Below, in pieces: positions 7,204 through 14,439 of a stretch of 14,439 nt of DNA. Below the pieces are notes generated by a model that worked only from the letters and a program-made list of their open reading frames with translations, was not told where the DNA came from and searched no databases. The stretch covers positions 45,861 to 60,299 of the forward strand of contig DKYZ01000011.1 in the NCBI GenBank assembly GCA_002493515.1. Direction: 5' to 3'. Positions within the stretch are counted from its first letter, which is position 1. Each line of letters begins with the position of its first letter. A program made the translations under genes and the position numbers. The stretch comes from Porphyromonadaceae bacterium UBA7087. GTDB lineage: Bacteria; Bacteroidota; Bacteroidia; Bacteroidales; Muribaculaceae.

Positions 7204-7234
7204 TTTCAATTTTGCCATTTTTTTACTAATTTTG
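7204..7234 (+). promoter_or_regulatory. efp promoter
   Basis: TAATTTTG at 7227-7234 is a perfect -7 element. TTTC at 7204-7207, 19 bases upstream, is a near match to the -33 TTTG. Initiation near 7241 gives a leader of roughly 66 bases. The 13 bases 7227-7239 are the exact reverse complement of 7109-7121 in the rpmH promoter. Confidence 0.75.
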
Positions 7235-7249
7235 CACTCAGAAACGATT

Positions 7250-7268
7250 GCGCCCCCATGAAGGGCGC
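7250..7268 (+). promoter_or_regulatory. 5'-leader hairpin of efp mRNA, with a tiny leader ORF
   Basis: GCGCCC 7250-7255 pairs with GGGCGC 7263-7268 around a 7-base loop, within about 10 bases of the predicted mRNA 5' end. An ATG in the loop (7258) opens an 8-codon frame (MKGASGQR) ending at TAA 7282-7284, upstream of the efp start at 7307. The hairpin could be a 5' stabiliser; any role for the leader frame is speculative. Confidence 0.4.
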
Positions 7269-7306
7269 GTCAGGACAACGCTAACATAAAATAGATTTAC
7301 AAGCAT

Positions 7307-7873
7307 ATGATTAACGCTCAAGACATCAAGAACGGCACATGCATCCGCATGGACGGCCAGCTCTATTTCGTAGTTGAATTCCTTCACGTGAAGCCCGGCA
7401 AAGGCAACACCTTCATGCGCACCAAGCTGAAGAACGTTGTCGACGGCCGTGTGCTCGAGCGCCGCTTCAACATCGGCGAGAAGCTCGAGGACGTGCGCGT
7501 GGAACGCCGCCCTTACCAGTATCTCTACACCGAGGGTAACGACGACATCTTCATGAACCAGGAGACATTCGACCAGGTGCCCATCAACAAGGAGCTCGTC
7601 ACAGGCGCAGCCTATATGAAGGAGGGCGATGTTGTGGAGGTGGTCAGCGACGCTTCCACCGACACCGTGCTCTACGCCGAGATGCCGATGAAGACCGTGC
7701 TCAAGATCACTTACACTGAGCCCGGAATCAAGGGCGACACAGCCACCAACACCCTCAAGCCCGCCACTGTCGAGACTGGCGCCACAGTACGTGTGCCCCT
7801 CTTCATCAACGAGGGTGAGCTCATCGAGGTAGATACCCGCGACGGCAGCTACGTAGGCCGCGTGAAAGCCTGA
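7307..7873 (+). CDS. efp: Translation elongation factor P
   Basis: EF-P binds next to the ribosomal P site and relieves stalling at consecutive prolines. The 188-residue product has the standard three-part layout. The N-terminal KOW-like domain carries the loop K29-P-G-K32-G-N, whose tip lysine K32 corresponds to the modified residue in lysine-type EF-Ps. The middle OB domain (about 65-125) includes YQYLYTEGNDDIFMN. The C-terminal OB domain ends with the signature DTRDGSYVGRVKA. Length and termini are typical. It has its own promoter and is followed by a glycosyltransferase gene after 16 bases with no terminator, suggesting cotranscription. No modification-enzyme gene is seen in the window. 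Confidence 0.98.
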   Translation: MINAQDIKNGTCIRMDGQLYFVVEFLHVKPGKGNTFMRTKLKNVVDGRVLERRFNIGEKLEDVRVERRPYQYLYTEGNDDIFMNQETFDQVPINKELVTGAAYMKEGDVVEVVSDASTDTVLYAEMPMKTVLKITYTEPGIKGDTATNTLKPATVETGATVRVPLFINEGELIEVDTRDGSYVGRVKA

Positions 7874-7889
7874 CGTAATTCTGAAGGCC

Positions 7890-8909
7890 ATGGATGATCC
7901 CGGCGCGTCGAAACCGATGCTTTTCTCGCTTATTGTCCCCGTCTACAACCGTCCGGGCGAGGTCGACGACCTGCTGCGCAGTCTCGCCGCCCAGACCGAC
8001 CGCGGCTTCGAGGCGATTTTCGTGGAAGACGGCTCCACTGTAAGCTGCCAGCCGCAGTGTGACCGTTACGCCGGCGAGTTTGCCATAAAATATTTCTACA
8101 AGGATAACGAGGGGCGCAGCATTGCGCGCAACCACGGCATAGACAGAGCCGACGGAGACTATTTTGTCTTCGTCGACTCTGACTGCATTCTGCCCCCCGA
8201 TTATTTCGAGAGGCTACGCAAGGCCCTCGAATTGTGTCCCGCCGACTGCTTCGGCGGTCCCGACGCTGCCCACGAGTCTTTCACCGACACGCAGAAGGCG
8301 ATAAATTACGCCATGACCTCGTTTCTTACCACCGGCGGCATCCGGGGCGGAAAGACAAGCATGGAGAAGTTTGTGCCGCGCACATTCAACATGGGCTTCT
8401 CGCGGAGGGTGTTCGAGAAGACCGGAGGTTTCCGCGAGATGTTCAGCGAGGATATCGACATGAGCACGCGCATCCGGCTCGACGGCTTCAAGATCGCTCT
8501 TTTCCCCGACGTCAGGGTATACCACAAGCGCAGGGTGGATTTCAGGAAGTTCTGGCGTCAGGTGCACGTCTTCGGAATGTCGCGGATCACTCTGCAGCTG
8601 CTTTATCCGGGCTCTATGAAGCTGGTGCACTGGCTTCCGGCCCTGTTCACGCTCGGTGCGGTGGCAATGATAATAGGTGCCTTCTTCTGGAAGTGGATGC
8701 TGGTGCCGCTTCTGGTATATGTGCTCGCCCTCTGGATATGGGGCATCATATCGACACGCAGCCTCAAGATCGGCACGATGGGTGTCGGCGCGTCGCTGGT
8801 GCAGCTCACCGGCTACGGCACGGGCTTCATCCGCGCCTATGTCTGGAAAATACTTCTCGGCCACGGCCGGGACCTCGACCAGGAGATTTCCCTCCGCAAG
8901 GGAAAGTGA
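7890..8909 (+). CDS. Membrane-associated family 2 glycosyltransferase
   Basis: The 339-residue product begins with a GT-A fold: LFSLIVPVYNRPGEVDDLLRS (11-31), the nucleotide-binding VEDGS (45-49), NEGRSIARNHGI (73-84) and the metal-binding D96-S-D98. FNMGFSRRVFEKTGGF (166-181) follows, then the probable catalytic ED in SEDIDMSTR (E187-D188). Two hydrophobic stretches (about 248-266 and 269-288) and a further weakly hydrophobic region anchor the C-terminus in the inner membrane. Donor and acceptor sugars cannot be told; polysaccharide or glycolipid assembly is likely. The ATG at 7890 lies 16 bases after efp. An ATG at 7917 would start just before the GT core and is a plausible alternative. Confidence 0.9.
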   Translation: MDDPGASKPMLFSLIVPVYNRPGEVDDLLRSLAAQTDRGFEAIFVEDGSTVSCQPQCDRYAGEFAIKYFYKDNEGRSIARNHGIDRADGDYFVFVDSDCILPPDYFERLRKALELCPADCFGGPDAAHESFTDTQKAINYAMTSFLTTGGIRGGKTSMEKFVPRTFNMGFSRRVFEKTGGFREMFSEDIDMSTRIRLDGFKIALFPDVRVYHKRRVDFRKFWRQVHVFGMSRITLQLLYPGSMKLVHWLPALFTLGAVAMIIGAFFWKWMLVPLLVYVLALWIWGIISTRSLKIGTMGVGASLVQLTGYGTGFIRAYVWKILLGHGRDLDQEISLRKGK

Positions 8910-8957
8910 CACCCCGCTTCAACGGCTTCTTTTTCATAACCCAAAAACAATCTTCCT

Positions 8958-9725
8958 ATGAATGCGGACAATTCCGGGTTTGATGTCATCGACATTGCCG
9001 ATCTCAATCCCAATCCCAATCCTTTCAATACTGACGACGACCCCCGCCCTCCGACGATAAAGGAGCGTGATCCGGAGGACCGTCCCATGGAGCGTGCCAT
9101 AAGCCACGGCTGCGGCGTCCTGTCGGTATCCGACCTCTGGGCGCTTGTGCTGCGCACGGGGCAGCCCGGAAAACCGATAACCGAGCTATGCCGAGAGATG
9201 ATGAAGAGCGTGGGCACTCTCCATACTCTTCAGCGCAGGTCGCGAAAGCAGCTCATGTCGTTCAAGGGGATAGGCATAACCAAGGCCATACAGATCGAGG
9301 CGGTGATGGAGCTCGTAAACCGCTTCATGCTCGAGACTCCCGACACTCTCCCTATAATAAAGGAGTCGAAGTCGATATTCGAGTATATGTGTCCGCGCAT
9401 CGGCAACCTTCCGCATGAGGAGATATGGGTGCTCTATCTCAACCGCCGCAACCAGGTGACTTCCAAGATGATGGTGACGAGCGGCACCGCCACCAGCTCA
9501 GTTTTCGACCTAAAGAAGATTCTGAAACATGCCCTCCTGGAGGACGCGCAGGGGGTGGTGATGTGTCACAACCATCCCTCGGGCAATCTCCTCACCAGTC
9601 CGCAGGACGACAGCATAACCCGCTCGCTCAAGCGGGCCTGCGACACCATGGAGCTCCGCTTCCTCGACCACGTTGTCATCACAGCCTCCGGTTTCTACTC
9701 CTACCGCGACAACGGCAAATTGTGA
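8958..9725 (+). CDS. radC: RadC-family JAB/MPN domain protein
   Basis: The 255-residue product has an Asp/Asn/Pro-rich N-terminal extension (1-30, with NPNPNPF encoded by three CAATCC hexamers at 9005-9022). A helical UPF0758 region follows, starting KERDPEDRPMERA. Then come a helix-hairpin-helix (FKGIGITKAIQIEA, 102-115) and a C-terminal JAMM domain. The metal site is complete: E154 or E155 in PHEEIWVLYLN, H204-N-H206-P-S-G, S214 and D217. The RadC family was once linked to DNA repair, but its biochemical role is unsettled; some members occur with mobile elements. Here it sits as an ordinary chromosomal copy 48 bases after the glycosyltransferase gene. Confidence 0.95.
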   Translation: MNADNSGFDVIDIADLNPNPNPFNTDDDPRPPTIKERDPEDRPMERAISHGCGVLSVSDLWALVLRTGQPGKPITELCREMMKSVGTLHTLQRRSRKQLMSFKGIGITKAIQIEAVMELVNRFMLETPDTLPIIKESKSIFEYMCPRIGNLPHEEIWVLYLNRRNQVTSKMMVTSGTATSSVFDLKKILKHALLEDAQGVVMCHNHPSGNLLTSPQDDSITRSLKRACDTMELRFLDHVVITASGFYSYRDNGKL

Positions 9726-9735
9726 TATATTGCCA

Positions 9736-9777
9736 TAAAATATTGATAATCAGTATTTTACCCCCCCCCCTTTTTTT
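9736..9777 (+). terminator. AT-rich hairpin followed by C10-T7 homopolymers, possible radC terminator
   Basis: TAAAATATTG (9736-9745) pairs with CAGTATTTTA (9751-9760), ten pairs including one G-T wobble, around a 5-base loop. It is followed directly by ten C (9761-9770) and seven T (9771-9777). A terminator role after radC is plausible, but the C10 insert before the T-run is odd. The tract also marks where the downstream remnant loses its 5' end. Confidence 0.4.
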
Positions 9778-10280
9778 GTATCTCCAGCGATCCCGAGGCT
9801 GTCGACGTATGCCTTGACGGCGAGCATCTCTGCTACGCCACCCTCGACAACAGTCATGGCGATATCAATGAGGTGACTATCGAGCTGCCCGACGAATACT
9901 ATATGTCCGACGCTCAGGGCACCTATACGTTCACAATCAAGGAGAACATGATAGGTGACGGTGAGTTCAACTTCGAGACGTTCCTGAATGATCTGGTGGA
10001 GGGCACCGGCAACGAGGCCGTGACCCTGACATACACTGTCGCCGGACCAGGTGTCGGTGTGGATCCAGTGGATGCAGGAGCATTCAGCATTGTGGCAGCT
10101 AAGGATTGTGTGACAGTCAAGGGACATAGCGGCGCGCTCATAGAATTGTATGATATGGGCGGATGTCGTCTCCACTCGGCTGAGGACATCCTGAACATAA
10201 GCGGACTTGCTGCCGGAGCCTATATCGTAAAGGCTACCGCCGGAAAGGACACCGTGATAAAGAAGATCATTGTAAGATAA
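9750..10280 (+). pseudogene. 3' remnant of a secreted/surface protein gene with C-terminal sorting-like module
   Basis: The frame is open from 9750 (after TAA 9747-9749) to TAA 10278-10280, but it has no ATG, GTG or TTG before the GTG at 9873. The coding-like sequence already begins by about 9783 (SDPEAVDVCLDGEHLCYATL). Any start at 9873 or 9903 would cut through the first domain and give no signal peptide. The visible product has a beta-rich segment to about base 10070. A module near 10080-10277 then reads IELYDMGGCRLHSAEDI followed by GLAAGAYIVKA and the ending KKIIVR, the pattern of type IX secretion type A sorting domains. I read it as a truncated gene or an assembly break at the C10T7 tract. 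The original function is unrecognised. Confidence 0.7.
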
Positions 10281-10288
10281 ATCAAGCA

Positions 10289-10332
10289 GCCCGCACCGTT
10301 GAATTGATTCATCCGGTGCGGGCGTTTTTTTT
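10289..10332 (+). terminator. Rho-independent terminator after the surface-protein remnant
   Basis: GCCCGCACCG (10289-10298) pairs perfectly with CGGTGCGGGC (10314-10323) around a 15-base loop, followed by G and eight T (10325-10332). The ATG of the next gene (10350) is only 17 bases further on, so no promoter fits between them. Confidence 0.9.
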
Positions 10333-10349
10333 AATTAAAAAAAGAAATA

Positions 10350-11004
10350 ATGAGGAAACTATATATTTCACTGGCACTTGCCGCTGCCGCTTCCTAAGGC
10401 GGCCATCGACCTGGTTGATGGAAGGTCGGATTCCGAATCATTCGGTAGCGGGATAAAGTCGCACGAGATACAGTCAAAGGTGTCGCCGGCTTTTGCAAGT
10501 CTGATTCCGGAAGGACAGATTCTCCATGCCTATCGTCCTTTCTTGAACAAGTATGACAAGGGTGGCTTTGTGAGGATAGACACTGAGGGGAGGATTGAGA
10601 AACTTTTCGGCAATCCGCCTGTTTTCGAGGATTACGATCTGGAAAGCCTATGGTATAAGGATGGAGTAATATGCGGACTGATGAAGCTGAGCTTATTCGG
10701 CATAGCGGATTATCAGTATGTGGAGATTGATCCGCTCACCGGCGATCTGCTTTATAATAACGAGGTTCCCTTGGTGAACGAGGTTACGGGAATGGCGAAT
10801 TATCTGCCGTTCTATGTAGCGGCTGCCTATAATCCGGATGACGACAGGGTCTATGCTTTCGGCAGCAATGAGAGAGGTAACGGCTATGCATTTGTATCGG
10901 CTCCTTCGGACGCTCCCGAGGCGTCGGAAGCCATCATAGACGACCTGCCCTGGGAGAATATGTGCGCCTCCGTATGTTGGAACGATGTGGATAAATCCCT
11001 TTAA
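10350..11004 (+). pseudogene. 5' part of a broken large surface-protein gene: signal peptide, frameshift, beta-propeller-like region, premature TAA
   Basis: ATG 10350 encodes the signal-peptide-like MRKLYISLALAAAAS, then hits TAA at 10395-10397. From about 10378 a different frame carries the coding sequence (KAAIDLVDGRSDSESFGSG onward) to TAA 11002-11004. Joining the two needs one base removed or two added between about 10378 and 10397, a GCCGCT-repeat region. The product shows repeated short beta-rich segments such as GGFVRIDTEGRIEKLFG and YVEIDPLTGDLLYNNE, suggesting a propeller-like fold. The TAA at 11002 is in frame with the long downstream segment and sits inside a continuous pattern (ASVCWNDVDKSL, stop, GVTRTNDFVRIAL), so it probably replaced a Tyr or similar codon. 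The two lesions could be mutations or sequence errors. Confidence 0.75.
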
Positions 11005-11028
11005 GGAGTCACCCGTACCAATGATTTC

Positions 11029-14019
11029 GTGAGAATAGCGCTCGACGGCAGCCAGGAGATTCTGATGCATCTTGACTACAAGACCGTTTACGCATCCACA
11101 TCTCTTATGTATGTTCCGGAGACCGGGACATATCTATGGGACGGATACATGACCGACTATACCTGCGGATTATGGGAGATTGACCCGGTCAACAAGCAGG
11201 CATATCAGCTGTGCGAATATGATGCCAGGACTACTCTCGACGGTTTCTTCCTTCTCGACGCGGCTGTGTCGCCGATGCCGATATCGGCTCCTGAGCTTGA
11301 CAGCTATAGATTCAGTTTTGCCGATAATTGCCTGACAAATACATATTTCCTTCCGTCAGCGAAATTCAGCGGCGAGGAGATTTCCGGCGCGATGGACTGG
11401 ACCACGCTTGTTGACGGCGTGCCCTACACCACGGGCTCCGGAGAGGCCGGCTCGATTGCGGAGGTGAAATTCAACGATCTTGAGTTTGGAAACCACAAGT
11501 TCGAGTTCTATGTAGAGGCTCAGGGAATGCGCAGCCCCTGCGATGTGTTGGTGACATATGTGGGCGCCGATACCCCGCTGCCCACTGAGTTTGTGGAGAT
11601 GAAAGACTCGAAGATAACCTGGGCCAAGGTGACGCGTTGTGAGAACGACGGTTATCTCGATCCCGACTTCTTCTGTCGTGTCTTTATCAACGATGAGGAG
11701 ATCGCCACAACCAGGGAGACGAGCATCGACTATGTGATACCTACCGACGAGCCTTTCAGAGCCTATATCGCATCTGTCGAGGTAGACAACTGCGGCGTGC
11801 TCTCCAAGCGTGTGAGCTCGGAGAGCATTCAGCAGGGTCTTCCCTGGGAGCTTGACACGTTTATCCTTCCTACCAAGGCTGATGCGCTTGCCTGCGTGGC
11901 AATGAGCGGAGACGGCGACAAGAAGAGCTGGGCGTTCTGGGACGAAGTCAAGTATAACGACGAGGTAATATCATGCTTCGGCTCAAGCTCCACAGGTGTG
12001 GCCGAGAATGCTGCTGACTGGATGTTCCTTCCCCCGATGAATTTCGATGACCCCAACGCTACCTATGAGATAGAATATGATGCCGGCAATTTCAGCCTCG
12101 ACTATTCTCCCGTATATTTCTCGATACTCCTTACTTCCGAGCTTGATCCCAAGAAGGAGGTGGCGACTCTTCAGGAAAGACGTGGCTTCATCAACGACAA
12201 CACGTTCAACACCTATCCGTCGAAATTCATGGTGCCTGAGGCCGGCACATATTATGTGGTGCTGTTCCATGACAACAAGACGTGGCAGTCGGGAATCCGG
12301 GTACGCAACATTCACGTCAGGAAAATCACCGGCAGCGACAATGTGCCCGAGCCTGTGGCTCTGGTCAGCGCCGAGGGCGCTCCCCTCGGAGAGCTCAAGG
12401 CTATCCTGAATGTCACCCTGCCCTCAAAGTATATCTCTGGAGAGGAGATTCCTTCCGACAAGGAGATAACGGTAAAGGCTGAAAGCGCCTGCGGCACGGT
12501 ATCCCTCTCAGGCAAGCCCGGAGACTCTCTGACTCTGGAAATCCCCACCAATCAGGGTGACAATGAGATATCGCTCACCACCTATGAGGGTGATGTGGAG
12601 GGCAAGACTGTGACTGTAGTGGTGTTCACCGGCATTGACGTGCCTGGTCCTGTCACTTCCATGACCGGTTTCGTGTCGGAAGACAACCTCAGCATGACCG
12701 TTTACTGGGACAAACCCGAGGGTGGCGAGAACGGCCACTATATCAATCCCCACGATGTGGAGTATTACCTTATGGAATATGACTACAACGACGGATGGGT
12801 AGTGATCGATAATCTCGGCAAGAACGTGTTTGAATATACTGCTGTCGTGGCGGAGGGAAGCCCGCTCGCCACCAAGCGTGTAGGCATCGCTCCGGTCACT
12901 ATCTCCGGAAGGTCGAGCACGATAAACTATATGAGCGACGTGCTTGGCACGCCGTACCAGCTGCCTATGTTCGAGGACCATGCCGACTACCAGGTCCACT
13001 ACACTCCGCTGAGGGTCGTCACCCCGGGCGAACAGTTTGAAGACGGATTCGTATGTCCGCGTGCGATCGACCCGAATATGGCAAATGAATCTGATCTCGC
13101 GGCTTACTTCAGGTGTGACATTCCCGACTCACACGGTGTTATCATGATGCCGAAATTCACCACGGAGGGATGCTCCGATGCCGGAGTGATATTCAACGTA
13201 TGGACAGGATATAACTGCGCCGAGACAACCATTCTCGCCGAGGTGTTCGGAATGGATAAGCCGGTTGAGATCGGTGCCATTAAGCGTGGCGACGACTGCT
13301 GGCGCAGTGTCGAGGTAAGGCTCCCCGACTATATGCAGAACCAGAGATGGGTGACCATATACCTGGACAGCTATTTCGAGACAACCGACCAGTATTTCCT
13401 CTACGACTGGTATCATTTCAAGGATGGAGTCAGCTCGGTGGATTATGTGATGACCGAAAATGGAACTGTATATTCTGACGGCGGTGTGCTTCATGCCGAC
13501 GGTTTCGAGGGCTCCCTCATCGGAGTATACACTCTCGACGGTTGCTATGTAGGAGGCACTGAGAAAGCTCCGGCATCCTGGAGCATCTCTCTCCGCAAGG
13601 GTGTATATATCGTGAGATGCGGAGCTCAGTCCGTAAAAATATTTGTCAAATTCGATCTTCCGGAACAGGTAGACAAGGAGGAGAACATCGCCGTTGCTGC
13701 CATACTGCTTGACGGTAAGAACGGAAAGGTGGTTTCCGGAGACGAGGTCTCAGCCTCTGATTTCAACCGGGACCTCAGTGGGACCGACACCGTTCTTGAA
13801 GATCGTGACAATATCTCTGTGGATACTGAGGGGTCTTGGATTGTGGCCAAAGCCCCGGTTGCCGGATATGCATATGTCTATGCAGCCGACGGGTCGCTTG
13901 TATACGCCGGGGACATAGCTGCCGGGCGAAACGTCATACCTGCCGAAGGACTGAAAGGAATGCTTGTAGTGAGGATTGTCTGCGGCGGCAGGTCTGCTGT
14001 CCGGAAAATAGTGATATGA
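11029..14019 (+). CDS. Large secreted/surface multidomain protein, 3' part of the gene starting at 10350
   Basis: This open stretch continues the frame interrupted by the TAA at 11002; coding sequence resumes at 11005 and the GTG at 11029 is only the first possible start. If expressed alone it lacks a signal peptide. Visible parts are: the end of the propeller-like region (to about 11270, with GLWEIDPVNKQAYQL); Ig/Fn3-like beta segments (11290-11830); and a choice-of-anchor J or cleaved-adhesin-like module (about 11840-12335, with AADWMFLPPM and GTYYVVLFHD). Further Ig-like repeats and an Fn3-like domain follow (about 12640-12930), then a second jelly-roll-like module (about 12960-13430). Two C-terminal sorting-like modules end the protein (13431-13650 and 13790-14017, ending RKIVI). 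An adhesin or carbohydrate-binding role at the cell surface is likely. No enzyme motif was recognised. Confidence 0.7.
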   Translation: MRIALDGSQEILMHLDYKTVYASTSLMYVPETGTYLWDGYMTDYTCGLWEIDPVNKQAYQLCEYDARTTLDGFFLLDAAVSPMPISAPELDSYRFSFADNCLTNTYFLPSAKFSGEEISGAMDWTTLVDGVPYTTGSGEAGSIAEVKFNDLEFGNHKFEFYVEAQGMRSPCDVLVTYVGADTPLPTEFVEMKDSKITWAKVTRCENDGYLDPDFFCRVFINDEEIATTRETSIDYVIPTDEPFRAYIASVEVDNCGVLSKRVSSESIQQGLPWELDTFILPTKADALACVAMSGDGDKKSWAFWDEVKYNDEVISCFGSSSTGVAENAADWMFLPPMNFDDPNATYEIEYDAGNFSLDYSPVYFSILLTSELDPKKEVATLQERRGFINDNTFNTYPSKFMVPEAGTYYVVLFHDNKTWQSGIRVRNIHVRKITGSDNVPEPVALVSAEGAPLGELKAILNVTLPSKYISGEEIPSDKEITVKAESACGTVSLSGKPGDSLTLEIPTNQGDNEISLTTYEGDVEGKTVTVVVFTGIDVPGPVTSMTGFVSEDNLSMTVYWDKPEGGENGHYINPHDVEYYLMEYDYNDGWVVIDNLGKNVFEYTAVVAEGSPLATKRVGIAPVTISGRSSTINYMSDVLGTPYQLPMFEDHADYQVHYTPLRVVTPGEQFEDGFVCPRAIDPNMANESDLAAYFRCDIPDSHGVIMMPKFTTEGCSDAGVIFNVWTGYNCAETTILAEVFGMDKPVEIGAIKRGDDCWRSVEVRLPDYMQNQRWVTIYLDSYFETTDQYFLYDWYHFKDGVSSVDYVMTENGTVYSDGGVLHADGFEGSLIGVYTLDGCYVGGTEKAPASWSISLRKGVYIVRCGAQSVKIFVKFDLPEQVDKEENIAVAAILLDGKNGKVVSGDEVSASDFNRDLSGTDTVLEDRDNISVDTEGSWIVAKAPVAGYAYVYAADGSLVYAGDIAAGRNVIPAEGLKGMLVVRIVCGGRSAVRKIVI

Positions 14020-14076
14020 CAAGAATCATATAAACACATACCGATTCGCACACAACCAAACCCACACATAAAAACC

Positions 14077-14116
14077 CACCGCCGCCACGGCTCCCGTGAC
14101 GGCGGTGAGTTTTTTT
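14077..14116 (+). terminator. Rho-independent terminator after the large surface-protein gene
   Basis: CACCGCCGCCACGG (14077-14090) pairs with CCGTGACGGCGGTG (14094-14107), 13 of 14 positions, around a CTC loop. AG and seven T (14110-14116) follow. It is a very strong intrinsic terminator 57 bases past the stop codon. Confidence 0.92.
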
Positions 14117-14439
14117 ATATGATAACGGCAAACTATAGCCTGAGTCTCAGCGAAATACAGTCACCGGACACAAAGCCGTTGTGTTATGCTTATTATCATA
14201 TGGCGGCACATATGTTTTATGAAATTTGTATTTTTTTAGATTTTATAACAGTTGGGCTTGCAAGTCAAAAATAATTTACTTACCTTTGCCGTCGTAGAAT
14301 CAGGATATACCATTGGAAACTTACACTTGTTTGGCTTCCCTTTGTAGATTGGCATTGGCTGTCATTACAAGTAGTTTCTAAAATGACATATTATGTAATA
14401 GTCTATTGTCTTTAGAATATAATACTCCCCGATTTTCAG
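14117..14439. other. AT-rich non-coding stretch at the right edge
   Basis: About 320 bases, clearly richer in A and T than the coding DNA to the left, hold no convincing gene on either strand and no recognisable tRNA or known RNA. The only signal I can support is the promoter-like site at 14257-14288. The stretch downstream of it may be the leader of a gene or RNA beyond the window. Confidence 0.6.
14257..14288 (+). promoter_or_regulatory. Promoter-like site pointing out of the window
   Basis: TACCTTTG at 14281-14288 matches the TAnnTTTG -7 consensus exactly. CTTG at 14257-14260 lies 20 bases upstream and differs by one base from the -33 TTTG. Initiation would be near 14295. No start codon with a coding continuation is seen before the window ends, implying a leader of at least 140 bases or a non-coding RNA. 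Confidence 0.5.

Noticed and set aside
9005..9022. Three CAATCC hexamers in radC as a phase-variable repeat
   Set aside because: Hexamer changes keep the frame and only alter the NP count in a disordered extension.
9761..9777. C10/T7 tract as a simple phase-variation switch for the downstream frame
   Set aside because: No start codon with a signal peptide exists upstream of the tract in any frame between radC and 9760, so a length change alone would not restore a gene.
11002..11004. TAA as a recoded or read-through codon
   Set aside because: Other genes here (menA, rpmH, the 6391 gene) use TAA as a normal stop, and no recoding element was recognised. A nonsense mutation or sequence error is simpler.

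Overview
The window looks like a chromosomal segment of a high-GC gut Bacteroidales bacterium, with a Muribaculaceae-like relative as my best guess. The protein families fit this: a Bacteroidota-type glycogen branching enzyme, MenA, and surface proteins with C-terminal type IX-secretion-like modules. Three promoters match the Bacteroidota primary sigma consensus (-33 TTTG, about 19-20 bases, -7 TAnnTTTG), and strong Shine-Dalgarno sites are generally absent. The genus assignment is inference; no rRNA or tRNA gene was seen.

Left half (1-6306): a dense plus-strand run of housekeeping genes. It opens with the 3' end of glgB, which carries an added lysine/alanine-rich tail. It continues with cmk (4-base overlap), ispH and tadA. 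A clear promoter then precedes an ADP-ribosylglycohydrolase-family gene, menA (menaquinone synthesis) and dnaB (replicative helicase, whose tail ends in an SSB-tip-like DFPF). A small charged single-span membrane protein follows at 6391-6651.

Middle (6652-9725): a structured 3' region, a strong terminator and five 14-base tandem repeats lie between the small membrane protein and rpmH. The rpmH gene (ribosomal protein L34) is on the minus strand and is only 51 codons, so it is easily missed. rpmH and efp are divergently transcribed from two promoters that share an identical 13-base -7/start block in mirror orientation. efp is followed closely by a family 2 glycosyltransferase and radC.

Right third (9726-14019): a decaying surface-protein locus. 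A 3' gene remnant with no start codon begins at a hairpin plus C10T7 tract. A terminator lies 17 bases before the ATG of a second gene of about 1,220 codons. That gene has a frameshift inside its signal peptide and an in-frame TAA at 11002. Its 3' end encodes two tandem C-terminal sorting-like modules, where one terminal module is expected. The last 320 bases are AT-rich and non-coding, with a promoter-like site pointing out of the window.

I found no CRISPR array, transposase, integrase or obvious defence system. The most unusual material is the broken surface-protein locus, the tandem repeats, and the tail extensions of GlgB and DnaB.
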